Assembly (NCBI GenBank): GCA_027488215.1
Contig: JAIYCB010000026.1
Location: 79,687 to 143,686 of the forward strand
Length of the DNA: 64,000 bases
Reading direction: 5' to 3'
From: Comamonadaceae bacterium
GTDB lineage: Bacteria > Pseudomonadota > Gammaproteobacteria > Burkholderiales > Burkholderiaceae_C
Part shown: piece after piece, positions 33,724 through 43,147 of the stretch
Position numbering within the stretch: the first letter of the stretch is position 1
Layout of the letters: every line of letters starts with the position of its first letter
Made by a program: the position numbers and the translations under genes
Notes under the pieces: generated by a model
Databases searched by the model: none
What the model was told of the DNA's origin: nothing
What the model saw: the letters and a program-made list of their open reading frames with translations, nothing else

Positions 33724-34790
33724 CATGGTTTAACCCGGTGCAGATCGAATGGGGCGCAAACCTGTTGCACAGCCATTCTCCTGAAAAGCCTTTTTTTGTG
33801 TTGGCCGACCCCCACGCCATTTCATTGGCGATGGAGTCAGAATTGAAAAGGCAATGGGGTGAACTTTGCTTGAACTGGATTTGGCAACGCTCTGCCCAAA
33901 GCAGCATCTCGGCGGCATTGGATCTGTGCCGTCAAATCTGGCCGTTATGGGCACAGCACCCGGATGCCGCCCTGCTGGCTGTCGGTGGCGGTACCACACT
34001 GGATTTGGCCAAGCTGGCCCGCTTTGAGCTGAATCAATTGGAGCTGGCACCATCGTTTTGGCGAGCCAACAAGCTACCTGCAGATCACAAACGCCACACC
34101 TTGTGGTGTGCCCCCACCACATCAGGCACGGGCAGTGAGGTCACGCCTTGGGCCACCGTATGGGATCTCGATGCTCAACCCGCTGTCAAGCGTTCTTGGT
34201 CATCTGCTCAGGGCTTTGCCGATCAGGCCTGGATTGATCCGAACTTGACCTTGACCTGTCCCGAAGGCTTGACACGGGACACCGCTTTGGACACTTTGGC
34301 ACACGCGCTGGAGTCGATCTGGAACCACCACGCCAATGCCATCACCCGCCCGCTGGCGGTGCGCTCGGCACGCATGGTTTTGCAGTCCTTGCCTGCTCTC
34401 CTCAAGCACCCGCAAGACAATGATTTTCGTGAACAAATGAGCCAGGCGTCCTTATTGGCCGGTTTGGCGATGTCGCAAACCCAAACCGCCTTGGCCCACG
34501 CCTTGTCTTATGACTTGACCCTGAAGGAGAACCTGCCCCATGGCCACGCCTGTGCCGTGTGGCTGCCCATGGTGCTGGACATCGCCGCGGCCATCAGTCC
34601 ACAGGTGCAAGACGACTTGGAAGACATATTTGACTGCCGCTGGGACCAGGTCAGCGAAAAGCTGTCGGCTTGGCTCCAAAACCTGGGTATTGCGCCGCGT
34701 GATCTGCGCAACAGCCCTGTCGGTCTTCATCGACTTCAGCAGGCACTGGGTTCAACCCGCGGTCGTAACTTTGTAGGAAGCACAGCATGA
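33699..34790 (+). CDS. Phosphonate-associated iron-containing alcohol dehydrogenase
   Basis: A 363-residue group III Fe-dependent alcohol dehydrogenase of the type found in phosphonate operons (Phn_Fe-ADH, TIGR03405-like). The NAD(P) loop is [13 protein letters not shown], followed by [18 protein letters not shown]. Metal-binding residues lie in [16 protein letters not shown] and [20 protein letters not shown]. Likely chemistry is reversible oxidation of hydroxyethylphosphonate to phosphonoacetaldehyde, feeding phnX; this is inferred from position. The ATG overlaps phnE by 25 bases and the stop overlaps the FAD gene by four. Confidence 0.86.
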   Translation: MAATAIHLTWFNPVQIEWGANLLHSHSPEKPFFVLADPHAISLAMESELKRQWGELCLNWIWQRSAQSSISAALDLCRQIWPLWAQHPDAALLAVGGGTTLDLAKLARFELNQLELAPSFWRANKLPADHKRHTLWCAPTTSGTGSEVTPWATVWDLDAQPAVKRSWSSAQGFADQAWIDPNLTLTCPEGLTRDTALDTLAHALESIWNHHANAITRPLAVRSARMVLQSLPALLKHPQDNDFREQMSQASLLAGLAMSQTQTALAHALSYDLTLKENLPHGHACAVWLPMVLDIAAAISPQVQDDLEDIFDCRWDQVSEKLSAWLQNLGIAPRDLRNSPVGLHRLQQALGSTRGRNFVGSTA

Positions 34791-35902
34791 GCAACGATGT
34801 GATCATTGTGGGCAGTGGCATCGTGGGCCTGGCTTGTGCCTGGACTGCTTTGCAACAAGGCAAAAGCGTGCGCGTGATCGACCGCGACCCATTTTGTGTG
34901 GGGGCATCGATTCGCAACTTTGGCTTCATCACTGTGACAGGACAAGGTCGTGGCGACACTTGGCGTCGAGCCCGCAGGTCTCGCGATGTGTGGGCCACAT
35001 TGGCCCCACAAGCGGGTATAGCGATTGAACATGAGGGCTTGTATGTGCTGGCCCAAAGACAACAGGCAAAATTGGTTTTGCAGGAATTGTGCAAACAAGC
35101 TGAGGGGCAAGACCTGCAGTGGCTTGAAGGTCAAGCCCTGCAAGACCAGGCCCCGCACTTTGCCATGCGCCATTTGCAAGGCGCCTTGTACAGCCCCCAC
35201 GAGCTGCGCATTGAAGCTCGCAGTGCCATTGAAAAACTGCGCCTTTGGCTGGCCACTCAAGGCGTTGTTTTTCAGATGGGACAACACGTGCAAGAGGTCA
35301 TCTCCGGCGCCGTCTTCACGGACGGACAATGGCTGCAGGCCGAGCGCATCCTGGTCTGCCCAGGTCCCGACATGCGCAGCTTGTTTCCGCAGGCTTTCAG
35401 CCAGAACAACACCCAGCTGTGTCAGCTGCAAATGCTGCGGGTTCAGCCGCCACCAGGTTACCGGCTTGGTGCCGGGGTCATGAGTGATTTGAGTCTGGTG
35501 CGTTACAAGGGATACAGCGAATTGCCAGGTGCCCAATTGCTGCTCGATCAGTTGCGCGTCGAAGCCAGCCAAGAGTTGGCCCATGGCATTCACCTGATCG
35601 TGGTGCAAAGCCAGGATGGTTCTCTGGTGGTGGGTGACTCACATCACTACGGTCAAGCCATGCGTCCTTTTGCTTCACGCGAAGTGGATGATCTGATTCT
35701 CCATGAAATGCAACGCCTGCTGTGCCTGGGGCATTACCAAGTGACAGAGCGGTGGACTGGCATTTACCCGAGCGCCCAACAAGACAGCCTGGTGCGCGAA
35801 GTGTTACCTGGTGTGCAGTTGGTCAGCGTGACCAGTGGCACCGGCATGAGCACTTCCTTTGGCCTGGCCGAAGACATCGTTGGCAACTGGAGCACAACAT
35901 GA
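34787..35902 (+). CDS. FAD-dependent oxidoreductase of phosphonate clusters (TIGR03364-like)
   Basis: A 371-residue DAO-fold flavoprotein. The FAD loop is DVIIVGSGIVGLACAWTA at the N-terminus, and VSVTSGTGMSTSFGLAEDIV closes the C-terminal FAD site. Family members recur in PhnX clusters and oxidise 2-aminoethylphosphonate or its N-methyl form to phosphonoacetaldehyde. Because no phnW transaminase is present here, this enzyme probably supplies the PhnX substrate. It overlaps the Fe-ADH gene and phnX by four bases each, so the three are translationally coupled. The exact amine substrate is unknown. Confidence 0.85.
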   Translation: MSNDVIIVGSGIVGLACAWTALQQGKSVRVIDRDPFCVGASIRNFGFITVTGQGRGDTWRRARRSRDVWATLAPQAGIAIEHEGLYVLAQRQQAKLVLQELCKQAEGQDLQWLEGQALQDQAPHFAMRHLQGALYSPHELRIEARSAIEKLRLWLATQGVVFQMGQHVQEVISGAVFTDGQWLQAERILVCPGPDMRSLFPQAFSQNNTQLCQLQMLRVQPPPGYRLGAGVMSDLSLVRYKGYSELPGAQLLLDQLRVEASQELAHGIHLIVVQSQDGSLVVGDSHHYGQAMRPFASREVDDLILHEMQRLLCLGHYQVTERWTGIYPSAQQDSLVREVLPGVQLVSVTSGTGMSTSFGLAEDIVGNWSTT

Positions 35903-36720
35903 GCACCGAACAGAACCACAAAATCAAGGGCATCGTCCTGGACTGGGCGGGCACCATCGTCGACTTTGGCAGCCTGGCCCCCATGGGCGCCTTCGTGCAA
36001 TTGTTTGCACGCCACCATGTTGAAATCACCATCACGCAAGCCCGCGTGCCCATGGGGCTGCCCAAACTTGACCACATCGCAGCATTGGGACAAATGCCCA
36101 CCATCGCGGCCCAATGGCAAGCACTGAAAGGTCGCCCCTTCAACGACGCTGACGCGCAACAACTGCTGTCCGAGTTTGAGCCCATGAGCGCCCAAGCGGC
36201 CCTGGACCGTTGCCATTTCATCCCTGGCTTCATGTCGGCGTACCATACCTTGCAATCCCAAGGCATGGCCTTTGCCACCACCACGGGTTACACCCGAAAG
36301 ATCATGACGCCCTTGATTGAAATCGCCCGCGCCCAAGGCTTCAGACCCGCTTTGGTCGTTTGCTGCGACGACGTGGCGCGCAGTCGCCCCGACCCCATGG
36401 GCATGCAGGCGTGTTTGCAGGCCATGGGATTGCAGGGCCAAGCAATGCAGGTCATCAAGGTCGACGACACCGCACCTGGCTTGGCCGAAGGTCTGGCCGC
36501 AGGCTGTTGGACAGTGGGTGTGGCCATCAGTGGTAACGCCCTGGGCTGGACACAAGAAACTTGGCTGCAAGCCAGCGAACAGGATCAGGCCCACGCAAGA
36601 ACCAGTGCAAATGCGCAGCTCCTGGCGGCCGGAGCCCATGAAGTGATCGACAGCGTGGCTGATTTGTCCCAGGCGATCGCCCGGATTGAGCAGCGCATCG
36701 CGCTGGGCGAAACACCTTGA
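35899..36720 (+). CDS. phnX: PhnX, phosphonoacetaldehyde hydrolase
   Basis: A 273-residue HAD-superfamily phosphonatase that cleaves the C-P bond of phosphonoacetaldehyde to acetaldehyde and phosphate. The nucleophile is Asp15 in VLDWAGTIVDFG, and the Schiff-base lysine is Lys56 in PMGLPKLDHI, both at expected positions. VKVDDTAPGLAEGLAAGCWT marks the HAD metal site. The frame is open to 35722, but ATG 35899 overlaps the FAD gene stop and gives the family length. It is the committed step of this phosphonate operon. Confidence 0.95.
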   Translation: MSTEQNHKIKGIVLDWAGTIVDFGSLAPMGAFVQLFARHHVEITITQARVPMGLPKLDHIAALGQMPTIAAQWQALKGRPFNDADAQQLLSEFEPMSAQAALDRCHFIPGFMSAYHTLQSQGMAFATTTGYTRKIMTPLIEIARAQGFRPALVVCCDDVARSRPDPMGMQACLQAMGLQGQAMQVIKVDDTAPGLAEGLAAGCWTVGVAISGNALGWTQETWLQASEQDQAHARTSANAQLLAAGAHEVIDSVADLSQAIARIEQRIALGETP

Positions 36721-36726
36721 CTCCTC

Positions 36727-37611
36727 ATGACCGAAGGCCTTTGCCCGCAACAAGCTTTTTGGACCCGCTTGAGTGGGCCGCAAAGAGTTTGGCTGTCAAA
36801 GCAACTGCATGCCCAACAACCTCTACCACGCGGCGGCGTGGTCTGGTCTTGTGAGGGGCTGGATCTGGGCTGGGTATCGGCCGAACGTGCCCAAGACATG
36901 GTGGCCTTGCTGCCCGGCTGCAGCCTCCAGCGGGGTCGCTTGCAATGGCGAACTGCCGCCGGTCTCCACTTGCAGCGAAGCCAGACCTTGCAGGCCTTTT
37001 TGGTTCAGCAAGCCACCCATGGGCGCTTGACCGGCTGGCGCGGTGAATTTTTTGCGTGGTGGCCTGACATGCCCGCTTGGCCGCCCGGTGTGGACGTCCC
37101 TCCATTTTTGTGCGTCGAGCGGGCGGGCTTCAGACATCTGGGCATGATGAGCCATGCGGTTCACATTCATGGTTTTTTGCCTGAAGGTGACTTGTGGTGC
37201 GGTCGCCGTTCGGCCCATAAAGCCACCGACCCGGGTCTGCTGGACAACCTGGCCGCCGGGGGTTTGACCGCCGGAGAAAGCCCTATGACCACAGCATTGC
37301 GCGAACTGGCCGAAGAGGCGGGTTTGCACCTGTCAGAGCCTAGACGCTTGCGCGGGTCTGGGGTCATCCGCACGCAAAGGCTTGAACCCCAAGGCTGGCA
37401 TGACGAGCAATTGCTGGTCTACGCCCTGCACCTCTCTGAACAAGAGACACCCATCAATGCCGATGGGGAAGTTCAGGAATTCATCCTGCTCAACCCAGAC
37501 GAGGTGGTCTCGCGCATGCAAGCGGGTCAATTCACGGTGGATGCTTGCGCCTCCTTGGCCCAAAGTTTGGCCTGGCTCATGACCGGTTCAGACTCAACAC
37601 CGCAGGCTTAA
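36727..37611 (+). CDS. NUDIX hydrolase with DUF4743 N-terminal domain
   Basis: A 294-residue protein with an N-terminal DUF4743-like part (QRVWLSKQLHAQQPLPRGGV, LTGWRGEFFAWWPD) and a C-terminal NUDIX domain. The NUDIX box is AGESPMTTALRELAEEAGL (near residues 181-199). Related proteins hydrolyse nucleoside-diphosphate derivatives, and plant/yeast homologues act on damaged thiamine diphosphate. It starts six bases after phnX and is probably on the same transcript, but no direct link with phosphonate chemistry is visible. Confidence 0.83.
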   Translation: MTEGLCPQQAFWTRLSGPQRVWLSKQLHAQQPLPRGGVVWSCEGLDLGWVSAERAQDMVALLPGCSLQRGRLQWRTAAGLHLQRSQTLQAFLVQQATHGRLTGWRGEFFAWWPDMPAWPPGVDVPPFLCVERAGFRHLGMMSHAVHIHGFLPEGDLWCGRRSAHKATDPGLLDNLAAGGLTAGESPMTTALRELAEEAGLHLSEPRRLRGSGVIRTQRLEPQGWHDEQLLVYALHLSEQETPINADGEVQEFILLNPDEVVSRMQAGQFTVDACASLAQSLAWLMTGSDSTPQA

Positions 37612-37710
37612 GAGCACACCACTTACAGACATCTGAATGACTTACAACTGACACCCCCCGACCCATAATCCGGTATCGTGGCGATTCTCAGCATCCTTTT
37701 AGAGAAGACC

Positions 37711-38013
37711 ATGATCCTCGAACTCGCCGACATCCGTATCCAGCCAGGCCGCCAAGCCGACTTTGAAAAAGCCATTGAACTGGGGCTGAACACCGTGGCC
37801 TCTCGGGCCAAAGGCTTTCGGGGGGCCAAGGTCAACCGCTGCATTGAAACCCCCGAGCGCTTTGTGCTGCAGATTTTCTGGGACACGCTGGAAGATCACA
37901 CCGTGGGCTTTCGCCAGTCGCCACTGTTTGCAGAGTGGCGAGCCATCGTCGGTCCTTTCTTTGCCGCACCCCCGCTTGTGGAGCATTTCGAGTTGACCTA
38001 CACCTCGGCCTGA
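37711..38013 (+). CDS. Antibiotic-biosynthesis-monooxygenase-like small protein (ABM/Dabb fold)
   Basis: A 100-residue dimeric alpha/beta-barrel-type protein with one ABM-like domain (ILELADIRIQPGRQADFEKA, RFVLQIFWDTLEDHTVGFRQ, FFAAPPLVEHFE). The substrate is unknown. The ATG at 37711 was preferred to the upstream in-frame start at 37678. It is convergent with the MarR gene (8 bases between stops). The gap from the NUDIX gene, 100 bases, probably contains its promoter. Confidence 0.75.
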   Translation: MILELADIRIQPGRQADFEKAIELGLNTVASRAKGFRGAKVNRCIETPERFVLQIFWDTLEDHTVGFRQSPLFAEWRAIVGPFFAAPPLVEHFELTYTSA

Positions 38014-38021
38014 TCCCACAT

Positions 38022-38459
38022 TCAGCTGACTTGGTGACCTTGCACAAGGCGCGAGAGCAAGTGCACGAATTGGCTTTGCTCTTGCGGCGTCAGGGGGCTC
38101 AAGATCTTTTCTTGCACCCGGGCGACATCGGACTGAATCTTGGCCAAGGCTTGCACTCCCTGAGGTGTGACCACCAGCAACTTGCGCCTGCGGTCAGTGG
38201 GATCGGCCTCGCGCACCACCCAGCCCTTGGCCTCCAGCCGCCCGATCACCGAACCCGAAGTGGCAGGATCAAAAGCCACCCGCTTGGCCAGACTCACCTG
38301 GTCAATTCCAGGACTGTCCAGCAAGGCGTTCAGGATGGCAAATTGCACGGGCGTGATGTCTGCGCTGGCCAATTGCTCGGCAAAAATCGCCACAGCAATT
38401 TGCTGGGCTCGCCGTATCAGGTGGCCCGGCGTGGCCTGCAGGTCGATGCTTTGGATCAT
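38022..38459 (-). CDS. MarR-family transcriptional regulator
   Basis: A 145-residue winged-helix regulator. The recognition region is SLAKRVAFDPATSGSVIGRL (residues ~58-77) and the wing is VREADPTDRRRKLLVVT. MarR proteins are dimeric repressors that respond to phenolic ligands. It is divergent from the FAH-family gene at 38558 with 98 bases between them, so that gene is a likely target. No operator was picked out by eye. Confidence 0.87.
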   Translation of the reverse strand: MIQSIDLQATPGHLIRRAQQIAVAIFAEQLASADITPVQFAILNALLDSPGIDQVSLAKRVAFDPATSGSVIGRLEAKGWVVREADPTDRRRKLLVVTPQGVQALAKIQSDVARVQEKILSPLTPQEQSQFVHLLSRLVQGHQVS

Positions 38460-38557
38460 GTGGGTGTCGTGTTTCGGGAGTCAGCGCGGGTGTAGCAGGT
38501 GCCAACATTCAGCGATTCAGATTAATATCCAATTTTCTTTGTTCAAGAAAGCACCCT

Positions 38558-39253
38558 ATGAGTTTTGTATTTTCGCCCATGCCTGTGGTCTCGGTGCCTG
38601 TGCTGGGCCAACCCGAGCGTTTCCCGGTGCACCGCATTTACTGCGTGGGCCGCAATTATGAAGAGCATGCCAAGGAGATGGGCTTCACCGGGCGCGAGCC
38701 TCCTTTCTTTTTCCTCAAGCCCACCGACAGCCTGGTGGTGGTCGAAGCTGGCCAAACCGGCACCATGCCCTACCCCAGCTTGACGCAAAACCTGCACCAC
38801 GAGATCGAACTGGTGGTCGCCATTGGCCAAGGCGGGCGCAACATCAAAGCAGCCGATGTGACCAAGCACATCTACGGCTACGCCGTAGGCCTGGACATGA
38901 CCCGTCGCGACCTTCAAAACGAAATGAAAAAGCAAGGCCGCCCTTGGTGCATCGGCAAGGCCTTCGATCATTCGGCCCCCATCGGCCCCATCACCCCCAT
39001 CGCCCACGCCGGTGATGTGAACAACGCCGAAATCAGCTTGCAAGTCAACGGTGCGGACCGCCAACGCAGCAACGTGGCCAAACTCATTTGGAATGTGGCC
39101 GAAACCATCGAACACTTGTCGGCTGCATGGGAACTGCAACCCGGTGATCTGATTTACACCGGCACCCCCGAAGGTGTAGCCGCCGTGGTCGCAGGTGACA
39201 CTTTGGTGGGCCAGGTGGCGGGCTTGGGCAGCTTGCAGATCAAAATTTCTTGA
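38558..39253 (+). CDS. Fumarylacetoacetate hydrolase-family enzyme
   Basis: A 231-residue FAH-family hydrolase or isomerase. The domain begins RIYCVGRNYEEHAKEMG, and the metal-binding glutamate region is NLHHEIELVVAIGQGGRNI. GYAVGLDMTRRDLQNEMKKQ and LIYTGTPEGVAAVVAGD are the family signatures. The small size fits fumarylpyruvate hydrolases of the gentisate pathway, but other gentisate genes are absent, so the substrate stays open. Regulation by the divergent MarR gene is likely. Confidence 0.85.
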   Translation: MSFVFSPMPVVSVPVLGQPERFPVHRIYCVGRNYEEHAKEMGFTGREPPFFFLKPTDSLVVVEAGQTGTMPYPSLTQNLHHEIELVVAIGQGGRNIKAADVTKHIYGYAVGLDMTRRDLQNEMKKQGRPWCIGKAFDHSAPIGPITPIAHAGDVNNAEISLQVNGADRQRSNVAKLIWNVAETIEHLSAAWELQPGDLIYTGTPEGVAAVVAGDTLVGQVAGLGSLQIKIS

Positions 39254-39507
39254 TGGAGATAAAGGCCAGAACAGAGACCTGGCCTGCCCAAAAAGCATTT
39301 TTCGAATGAATAAAAGTGCATATAAACCAAAAAACAAAGGGTTTACCCTAAAAAAATATCAAAACACTTGCAACATAATTCATAAATACTGAAAAGATGG
39401 GGCTTTGATATTGCCTGCGCCATGCCAAAGCGCAGCATGCTTTCGAATTACCCGACCGCTTGGTTGGTTTATGATTTCCTTTTTCAACCCAGGATGGAGA
39501 CAAGTCG

Positions 39508-40539
39508 ATGAAGAAATTTCTGCAACAAACGGCCCTCGCCGCCGGCCTCATGGCCATTGGTTTCAGTGCGCATGCCCAAACCATTACCCTCAAAGTGCAT
39601 CACTTTTTGGGACCACAAACCATTCAGCACACCACCATGCTGGGCGACTGGTGCAAGAACATTGCACGCGACTCCAAAGACCGACTGAAGTGCGAAATCT
39701 ACCCCGCCATGCAGTTGGGTGGAACCCCCGTCCAACTTTATGAGCAGACCCGTGATGGCGTGGTCGATGTGGCCTGGACGCTGCAGGTGCACACCCCTCG
39801 ATTGGCCAAGTTGGAAGTGTTTGAATTGCCATTCATGATGACCAATGCCGAAGCCACCAGCCGTGCGGCATGGGACTATGCGCAAAAGTATGCGCAAGAC
39901 GACTTCAAGGACGTCAAGATGCTGGCCATCCATGTGCACGGCCCAGGCAACATCTACACCAAAGCCAAACCCGTGACCCAAATGTCTGACCTCAAAGGCA
40001 TGAAAGTTCGCGCCCCAACTCGCCAGTCCAGTCGCATGCTGGCTCTGATGGGTGCAACACCGGTCTCGATGCCAGTGCCTCAAGTGCCTGAAGCCCTGTC
40101 CAAGGGTGTGATCGATGGCGCGGTCATTCCATACGAAGTGGCGCCCAGCCTGAAAGTCAACGAGTTGACCAACTTCACAGCCGAAACCGATCGCACTTAC
40201 AACGCGCTTTACACCACCGTGTTTGTGATGCCCATGAACAAGGCCAAGTACGACTCTTTGCCTGCCGATTTGAAGGCGGTGATTGACAAAAATTCGGGCC
40301 GCGAATTGTCTGCCTTTATGGGCAAAACCCAATCAGGTCACGATGCTGTGGGTAAAAAAGTTTTTGAATCCAGCGCCAACCAAAAAATCAGCATCATCCC
40401 CAAACCTGAACTCGAAAAGTGGAAAAAAGCCACCGACTCATTGGACGACGCTTGGGTGGCGGACATGACCAGCAAAGGCATGGACGGTAAAGGCATGCTG
40501 CAAACAGCGATTGATTTGATCAAGCAATACACCAAATAA
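39508..40539 (+). CDS. dctP: TRAP transporter substrate-binding protein (DctP family)
   Basis: A 343-residue periplasmic receptor. The signal peptide covers residues 1-23 (TALAAGLMAIGFSAHA) and the mature start is QTITLKVHHF. DLKGMKVRAPTRQSSRMLAL and VPEALSKGVIDGAVIPYE are the standard DctP ligand regions, with a conserved Arg that binds carboxylates. The substrate is an unknown organic acid. GGAGA precedes the ATG. A terminator follows the gene, so it can be made in excess over DctQM. The 255-base upstream region is AT-rich and probably holds the promoter. Confidence 0.92.
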   Translation: MKKFLQQTALAAGLMAIGFSAHAQTITLKVHHFLGPQTIQHTTMLGDWCKNIARDSKDRLKCEIYPAMQLGGTPVQLYEQTRDGVVDVAWTLQVHTPRLAKLEVFELPFMMTNAEATSRAAWDYAQKYAQDDFKDVKMLAIHVHGPGNIYTKAKPVTQMSDLKGMKVRAPTRQSSRMLALMGATPVSMPVPQVPEALSKGVIDGAVIPYEVAPSLKVNELTNFTAETDRTYNALYTTVFVMPMNKAKYDSLPADLKAVIDKNSGRELSAFMGKTQSGHDAVGKKVFESSANQKISIIPKPELEKWKKATDSLDDAWVADMTSKGMDGKGMLQTAIDLIKQYTK

Positions 40540-40555
40540 TTGCCAAGCCCTCATT

Positions 40556-40587
40556 CAAAAAGAGCAGGGGTAACCCTGCTCTTTTTT
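40556..40587 (+). terminator. Stem-loop between dctP and dctQ
   Basis: A 9-bp stem AGAGCAGGG/CCCTGCTCT (40561-40569 with 40574-40582) with a 4-base loop is followed by six T residues. It lies 17 bases after the dctP stop. Partial read-through would explain lower dctQM expression. Confidence 0.9.
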
Positions 40588-40666
40588 GTGAATGCAGACA
40601 GTCCTTAAAACCGTATTCATTTCCGATAAAACCCGCACACATTCATCGGCAAATATTGATTTCACC

Positions 40667-41155
40667 ATGATGTTTTCCAAGTCACTTGAGCGAATAGCTT
40701 TGTTGTGCAGCCTATTGGGTGGGCTGGTATTGACCAGCATCATGCTCATGACCTGCTACAGCTTGTTTGGCCGCAATTTTTTAGGCTCGGCGCTGATCGG
40801 CGATTTCGAGCTCACCGGGGTGGGTGCTGGCGCAGCCATTGCGTTGTTCATGCCCCTTTGTCAACTCCGACGCGAAAACATCATTGTTGACTTTTTCACA
40901 TCCAAATGCTCCGAATCAACCAACCATCGCTTGGACAGGATGGGTGATGTGTTCATGACGGTGATTTATTTCTTACTGGCATGGCGCTGTGGTGCTGCCG
41001 CAATCAATGCCAAAGAGACCCTGGGTGCTTCCATGCTTTTGGGCTTTCCTGACTGGATTGTGTTCACCAGCATGTGTATTCCGTTCAGCATCACTGCAAT
41101 GATTGCTGCATCCCAAGCCTTGAATTCCATTCAAAAACACAGGGCCGTGTCATGA
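40667..41155 (+). CDS. dctQ: TRAP transporter small permease (DctQ family)
   Basis: A 162-residue inner-membrane protein with four hydrophobic segments. Segments start near LLCSLLGGLVLTSIML and LTGVGAGAAIALFMPLCQLR, the usual DctQ pattern. The start ATG-ATG at 40667/40670 was preferred to the open frame back to 40592, because that begins at the end of the dctP terminator. It overlaps dctM by four bases. DctQ is required for TRAP transport, though its exact function is less clear than DctM's. Confidence 0.88.
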   Translation: MMFSKSLERIALLCSLLGGLVLTSIMLMTCYSLFGRNFLGSALIGDFELTGVGAGAAIALFMPLCQLRRENIIVDFFTSKCSESTNHRLDRMGDVFMTVIYFLLAWRCGAAAINAKETLGASMLLGFPDWIVFTSMCIPFSITAMIAASQALNSIQKHRAVS

Positions 41156-42468
41156 ACCCGATTGCTTTGGCCCTGATGATTTTCGGCATCATGCTGCTTC
41201 TGATGGTGGTACGGGTGCCCATCGCTGGGGCCATGTTTTTGGCGGGCACGGCTGGCTTTGTGTTGCAGACCGGTTACCAGCCCTATCTGAACTTTTTAAA
41301 CAACCTCGCCTTCGCGCGCTTGGCCAATTACGATTTATCGGTGATCCCCTTGTTCATTTTGATGGGGCACTTTGCAACGCAAGGCGGGATCAGCAAAGCA
41401 TTGTTTCAATTTGCGGCGGCCGTGATGGGACGCTTCAAAGGCGGATTGGCCATGGGCGCTGTTTTGGCCAGCGGCGCATTTGGTGCAATTTGTGGCTCGT
41501 CGGTCGCTACCGCAGCCACCATCACGGGTGTTGCTCTGCCTGAAATGAAACGCCACGGTTATTCAGGCCGCTTGTCAACGGGCACTTTGGCTGCGGGAGG
41601 CACGCTCGGCATCTTGATTCCACCGTCGGTGCCTTTGGTCATTTACGCCATCCTGACCCAGCAAAACATCGCCAAATTATTTGCTGCAGCCATGCTGCCT
41701 GGGATCATCGCCATGCTGGGTTACATGGTCGCCATTGCAATCTATGTTCGTCTGGTTCCAGGACAAGCCCCCGACCAAGAAGAACGTGAAAGACTGACCT
41801 TTCAATCACTGCAAGGCATTTTGCCCATTGCCGTGATCTTTGTGGTCGTCTTTGGCGGAATTTACGGTGGCTTGTTCACCCCCACCGAAGGCGCTGCAGT
41901 CGGCGCTGCATCGACTTTTTTGGCAGCCTTGCTCAAGCGTGAGTTGACTTGGTCCAAATTTTTGCATTGCTTTCACGCCACCGCGCTCAGCACCGCCATG
42001 ATCTTTCTGATTTTCATGGGCGCGGATGTCATGAATGCCGCTTTGGCCAGGACACAAGTGCCCGGATATTTGGCCGAATTGGTCGTGTCCATGAACTTGA
42101 CTCCCCTGTTGGTGGTCTCAGGTATCTTGCTGCTTTATGTGGTGCTGGGCGCTGTGATGGACGAGTTGTCCATGTTGCTGCTGACCATCCCGATCTTTTT
42201 CCCGATCATCATGAAGCTGGACTTCGGCATGACCCCCGAACACACCGCGATCTGGTTCGGCATCATGGTCCTCATGACCGTTGGCTTTGGCATGTTGGCA
42301 CCGCCGGTTGGCCTGAATGTGTATGTGGTCAATGGCATGGCCAAGGATGTGCCACTGAGCGAGAGTTACAAAGGCGTCATGCCCTTCCTGATCAGTGACA
42401 CCCTGCGGACTTTGCTGTTGCTCTTTTTCCCGGGTATCTCACTGTTCCTGATTCAGTACCTGACTTGA
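41152..42468 (+). CDS. dctM: TRAP transporter large permease (DctM family)
   Basis: A 438-residue membrane protein with about 12 hydrophobic segments. It carries DctM landmarks such as ALPEMKRHGYSGRLSTGTLA, GTLGILIPPSVPLVIYAIL and GFGMLAPPVGLNVYVVNG. It forms the sodium-coupled channel of the TRAP system with DctQ. ATG 41152 overlaps the dctQ stop (ATGA). A terminator follows the stop. Confidence 0.94.
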   Translation: MNPIALALMIFGIMLLLMVVRVPIAGAMFLAGTAGFVLQTGYQPYLNFLNNLAFARLANYDLSVIPLFILMGHFATQGGISKALFQFAAAVMGRFKGGLAMGAVLASGAFGAICGSSVATAATITGVALPEMKRHGYSGRLSTGTLAAGGTLGILIPPSVPLVIYAILTQQNIAKLFAAAMLPGIIAMLGYMVAIAIYVRLVPGQAPDQEERERLTFQSLQGILPIAVIFVVVFGGIYGGLFTPTEGAAVGAASTFLAALLKRELTWSKFLHCFHATALSTAMIFLIFMGADVMNAALARTQVPGYLAELVVSMNLTPLLVVSGILLLYVVLGAVMDELSMLLLTIPIFFPIIMKLDFGMTPEHTAIWFGIMVLMTVGFGMLAPPVGLNVYVVNGMAKDVPLSESYKGVMPFLISDTLRTLLLLFFPGISLFLIQYLT

Positions 42469-42489
42469 AGCTGATTTGTGTTTCAACCA

Positions 42490-42523
42490 AGCCCCGACGC
42501 AAAGAAGCTCGGGGCTTTTTTTT
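42490..42523 (+). terminator. Intrinsic terminator after dctPQM
   Basis: The stem AGCCCCGA/TCGGGGCT (42490-42497 with 42509-42516) has an 11-base loop and eight T residues. It ends the TRAP operon 21 bases after the dctM stop. Confidence 0.88.
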
Positions 42524-42589
42524 CAAAGAACTTGTTAGACTTGCACGCCGTCCATTCTGACAACTCTTCTTTTTGATTACCCCTTACCC

Positions 42590-43138
42590 ATGATGTTTGA
42601 CCGCACCATTCGCCATTGCCGTCAATGCGGTGCCCTGGTGGCACGTCGATTGCCGGACGACGGCGACACGCGTGAAAGGGCCATCTGCACCGTCTGCCAC
42701 ACGGTGCACTACGAAAACCCCCTCAACGTGGTGGGCACCGTGCCGCACTGGGGCGATCAAGTGCTGCTGTGCAAGCGCAACATCGAGCCGCGCAAAGGCA
42801 AGTGGACGCTGCCTGCCGGTTTCATGGAGCTGGGCGAATCCACGGCGCAAGGCGCTGCACGCGAGACCACCGAGGAGGCGGGAGCACAGTTCATCATGGA
42901 AGACCTGCTGACGGTGATGAGTGTGCCGCGCGTGGGCCAAGTGCACCTGTACTACCGGGCGCGCCTGACCAGCGATGTGTTCGACCCCGGCCACGAAACC
43001 ATGGAAGCGCGGCTGTTCAAAGAAGATGAAATTCCCTGGGACGAATTGGCTTTTCGCACCGTCAAGGAAACGCTGGAGCACTACTTTGCCGACCGGCGTG
43101 CAGGCCGCTTTGGCACCCACGCCTTTGACATTGCCTGA
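42590..43138 (+). CDS. NUDIX hydrolase with N-terminal zinc ribbon
   Basis: A 182-residue protein. A zinc-ribbon-like start (HCRQCG...ICTVCHTVHYENP, two Cys pairs) is followed by a NUDIX domain. The NUDIX box covers LGESTAQGAARETTEEAGAQF, near residues 83-103. It resembles small ADP-ribose pyrophosphatase/NudC-like enzymes acting on nucleoside diphosphates. Two adjacent ATG codons open the frame; the first was used. It lies in a separate transcription unit after the TRAP terminator. Confidence 0.88.
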   Translation: MMFDRTIRHCRQCGALVARRLPDDGDTRERAICTVCHTVHYENPLNVVGTVPHWGDQVLLCKRNIEPRKGKWTLPAGFMELGESTAQGAARETTEEAGAQFIMEDLLTVMSVPRVGQVHLYYRARLTSDVFDPGHETMEARLFKEDEIPWDELAFRTVKETLEHYFADRRAGRFGTHAFDIA

Positions 43139-43147
43139 AGGCGCTCT

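Noticed and set aside
35722..35898. 59-residue N-terminal extension of phnX
   Set aside because: It lies inside the FAD gene in another frame, and PhnX catalytic residues are at normal positions from ATG 35899.
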